A program made the position numbers and the translations under genes. A stretch of DNA of 6,548 bases from Caldifarciminota bacterium (lineage in GTDB: Bacteria > Hydrothermota > Tepidihabitantia > Tepidihabitantales > Tepidihabitantaceae), in contig CAIVTL010000086.1 of the NCBI GenBank assembly GCA_903908785.1, forward strand, positions 1 to 6,548, given 5' to 3'. Of the stretch, positions 5,812 through 6,548 are shown piece by piece; position 1 is the stretch's first letter, and every line of letters begins with the position of its first letter. Under the pieces are notes generated by a model. That model did not search any database. It had not been told where the DNA came from and worked only from the letters and a program-made list of their open reading frames with translations.

Positions 5812-6323
5812 CGCGCCCTGAGCGCGGCCTTCAAGAGTGCAAGTCCGAGTGCAGCGCCGGTGGCGAGCCACGTCCGCCACTCGCACAAGGCTCGACGTGG
5901 GACGAACGACTCTCGACTCTCGACTCTCGACTCTCCGATCTCGACCAACGCCAGCTTCGCCTCCTCGGCCACCACGATGAACGAATACTCCACCACGAAC
6001 AGAACCAACACCGCGACACTGACCGCAACGCCGGGCCGCAGAACGACGAGCATGCCCGCAACCAACAGGAAGTTGCCGATGTAAAGCGGATGCCTGAGCG
6101 TGCGGTACGGTCCACTCACTACCCTCCGGCTCGCCCCGATTTCCCGCGCCCGCCCCTCAATCCCGATATAGCCTGAAGCCCAGAACCGCACTGCCAGCCC
6201 GACCAGCACAAACGGAACCCCGGCAAAGCACGACCCGAATGTCGGCCTTGCCAGCCAGAACAACCCGCCGAACGCAGCCAATCCGATGACCCCGCGCCAG
6301 CGGAACAAGAATCTACCGAGCAC
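5808..6323 (-). CDS. Isoprenylcysteine carboxyl methyltransferase (ICMT/PEMT) family membrane protein
   Basis: The predicted 171-residue integral membrane protein has hydrophobic segments at about 11-29, 33-51, 84-118 (probably two helices) and 150-167. Its signature is 'GPYRTLRHPLYIGNFLL' at about 71-87, the conserved RHPxYxG region that helps bind S-adenosylmethionine in this family. A following 'EE' pair is at 120-121, and the family's 'VPR' is present at 141-143. Between them, residues 130-139 (Ser/Glu/Arg-rich) replace the usual 'FG..Y..Y' stretch and are encoded by a heptamer tract, so activity is uncertain. Bacterial members methylate varied or unknown substrates; none is implied here. 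The GTG at 6323 is the annotated start, but GAGGA directly abuts it with no spacer, so reinitiation from an upstream frame, or a start at the TTG at 6308, is possible. The stop codon shares bases 5809-5810 with that of the converging GWxTD gene. Confidence 0.83.
   Translation of the reverse strand: MLGRFLFRWRGVIGLAAFGGLFWLARPTFGSCFAGVPFVLVGLAVRFWASGYIGIEGRAREIGASRRVVSGPYRTLRHPLYIGNFLLVAGMLVVLRPGVAVSVAVLVLFVVEYSFIVVAEEAKLALVEIGESRVESRESFVPRRALCEWRTWLATGAALGLALLKAALRAR
5902..5945. repeat. Heptamer tract, word TCTCGAC, in the methyltransferase gene
   Basis: Three perfect plus-strand TCTCGAC copies (5911-5931) are followed by TCTCCGA and a fourth TCTCGAC (5939-5945); a decayed unit precedes them. 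The word and strand are the same as in the GWxTD tract at 4665-4706, but here the host gene is read from the other strand, so the encoded peptide is Glu/Ser/Arg-rich (about residues 127-141). Confidence 0.8.
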
Positions 6324-6326
6324 TCC

Positions 6327-6548
6327 TCAATCTATTAGATTCCCCGCACAGGTCAACCCCGAACGCGCAGCGCCCGTCGGCACCGAACCGACTACGCCTC
6401 CTGCGCCCCGCAACGCGGCCCGCATCACGCCGCGCCGAATGACCTGCGCCGACGCGCGGCACAGAGGTCGAGCGACCATGCACAACACCACGGCACACGC
6501 CGGGCTTGATGCAGCGTGAACCGGGAACCACATCAGAACCGCAGCAGC
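6327..6548 (-). CDS. Possible C-terminal end of an unidentified protein (runs off the right edge)
   Basis: A leftward frame is open from the window edge to a TGA at 6329-6327, giving 73 residues without a start of its own. The first part is hydrophobic and could be a membrane helix ('AAVLMWFPVHAASSPACAVVLCM'-type composition, split by a few polar residues), followed by Arg-rich sequence and a Gly/Ala/Ser tail. No family is recognised. In its favour, its stop lies three bases before the methyltransferase GTG in the arrangement TGAGGAGTG, which is typical of coupled genes. Against it, the stretch is short, the composition is permissive in GC-rich DNA, and two other frames here are also open for 60-80 codons. 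Confidence 0.35.
   Translation of the reverse strand, partial: AAAVLMWFPVHAASSPACAVVLCMVARPLCRASAQVIRRGVMRAALRGAGGVVGSVPTGAARSGLTCAGNLID
6329..6356 (-). promoter_or_regulatory. Tentative promoter or palindrome upstream of the methyltransferase gene
   Basis: On the minus strand, TTGACC (6356-6351) lies 16 bases before TAGATT (6334-6329), a weak -35/-10 pair. The -10 side is part of a perfect 13-base palindrome, AATCTA-T-TAGATT (6329-6341), one of the few AT-rich spots in the window. If used, the transcript would start almost at the GTG at 6323, so it would be leaderless or nearly so. It could equally be the end of an overlapping coding frame. Confidence 0.25.

Noticed and set aside
5860..6084. 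Plus-strand 74-codon frame opposite the methyltransferase
   Set aside because: It is Thr/Asn/Ser-rich and includes translated heptamer repeats, without a ribosome site. It is a shadow of the minus-strand gene.

Overview
This window is about 6.5 kb of GC-rich bacterial DNA. An Omp85/BamA-type outer-membrane protein beside a TamB-like protein points to a diderm (Gram-negative) cell. The lineage cannot be fixed from sequence alone. A GWxTD-domain protein together with many short 'word-like' repeat tracts resembles uncultured groups such as candidate division WOR-3, but that placement is an impression, not a result.

Layout, left to right. (1) Leftward, 1-588: the N-terminal 196 residues of a TamB/AsmA-like protein, running off the left edge. 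(2) Leftward, 578-2386: a complete 602-residue Omp85 protein with a signal peptide, three POTRA domains and a beta-barrel. It overlaps the TamB-like gene by 11 bases, so the two look like a translationally coupled TamA/TamB-type pair. (3) 2387-2667: a 281-bp divergent intergenic region holding two heptamer-repeat tracts in inverted orientation and a sigma70-like promoter for the next gene. (4) Rightward, 2668-4403: urocanate hydratase (hutU), essentially complete but broken by one missing base near 2877. (5) Rightward, 4414-5811: a secreted GWxTD-domain protein, 10 bases after hutU with a strong Shine-Dalgarno sequence. (6) Leftward, 5808-6323: an isoprenylcysteine carboxyl methyltransferase (ICMT/PEMT) family membrane protein, tail to tail with the previous gene and sharing its stop-codon bases. 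(7) 6327-6548: an open leftward frame ending three bases before the methyltransferase start, possibly the end of another gene.

The most unusual signal is not a gene. Six tracts of degenerate tandem repeats with a strict 7-base period lie in the window. One lies inside each of the four complete coding regions (Omp85, hutU, GWxTD, methyltransferase), and two lie facing each other between the divergent genes. Each tract has its own heptamer 'word', although the GWxTD and methyltransferase genes share the same one. Inside genes the reading frame is kept. In hutU the tract is 63 bases (nine heptamers, 21 codons), which accounts for the enzyme being about 21 residues longer than the well-studied family member. 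No defence system, CRISPR array, transposase, tRNA or rRNA was seen.

The genes do not form one obvious pathway. The left pair serves outer-membrane biogenesis or lipid transport, hutU is a histidine-degradation enzyme without its usual hut partners here, and the right-hand genes are an envelope protein of unknown role and a membrane methyltransferase of unknown substrate.
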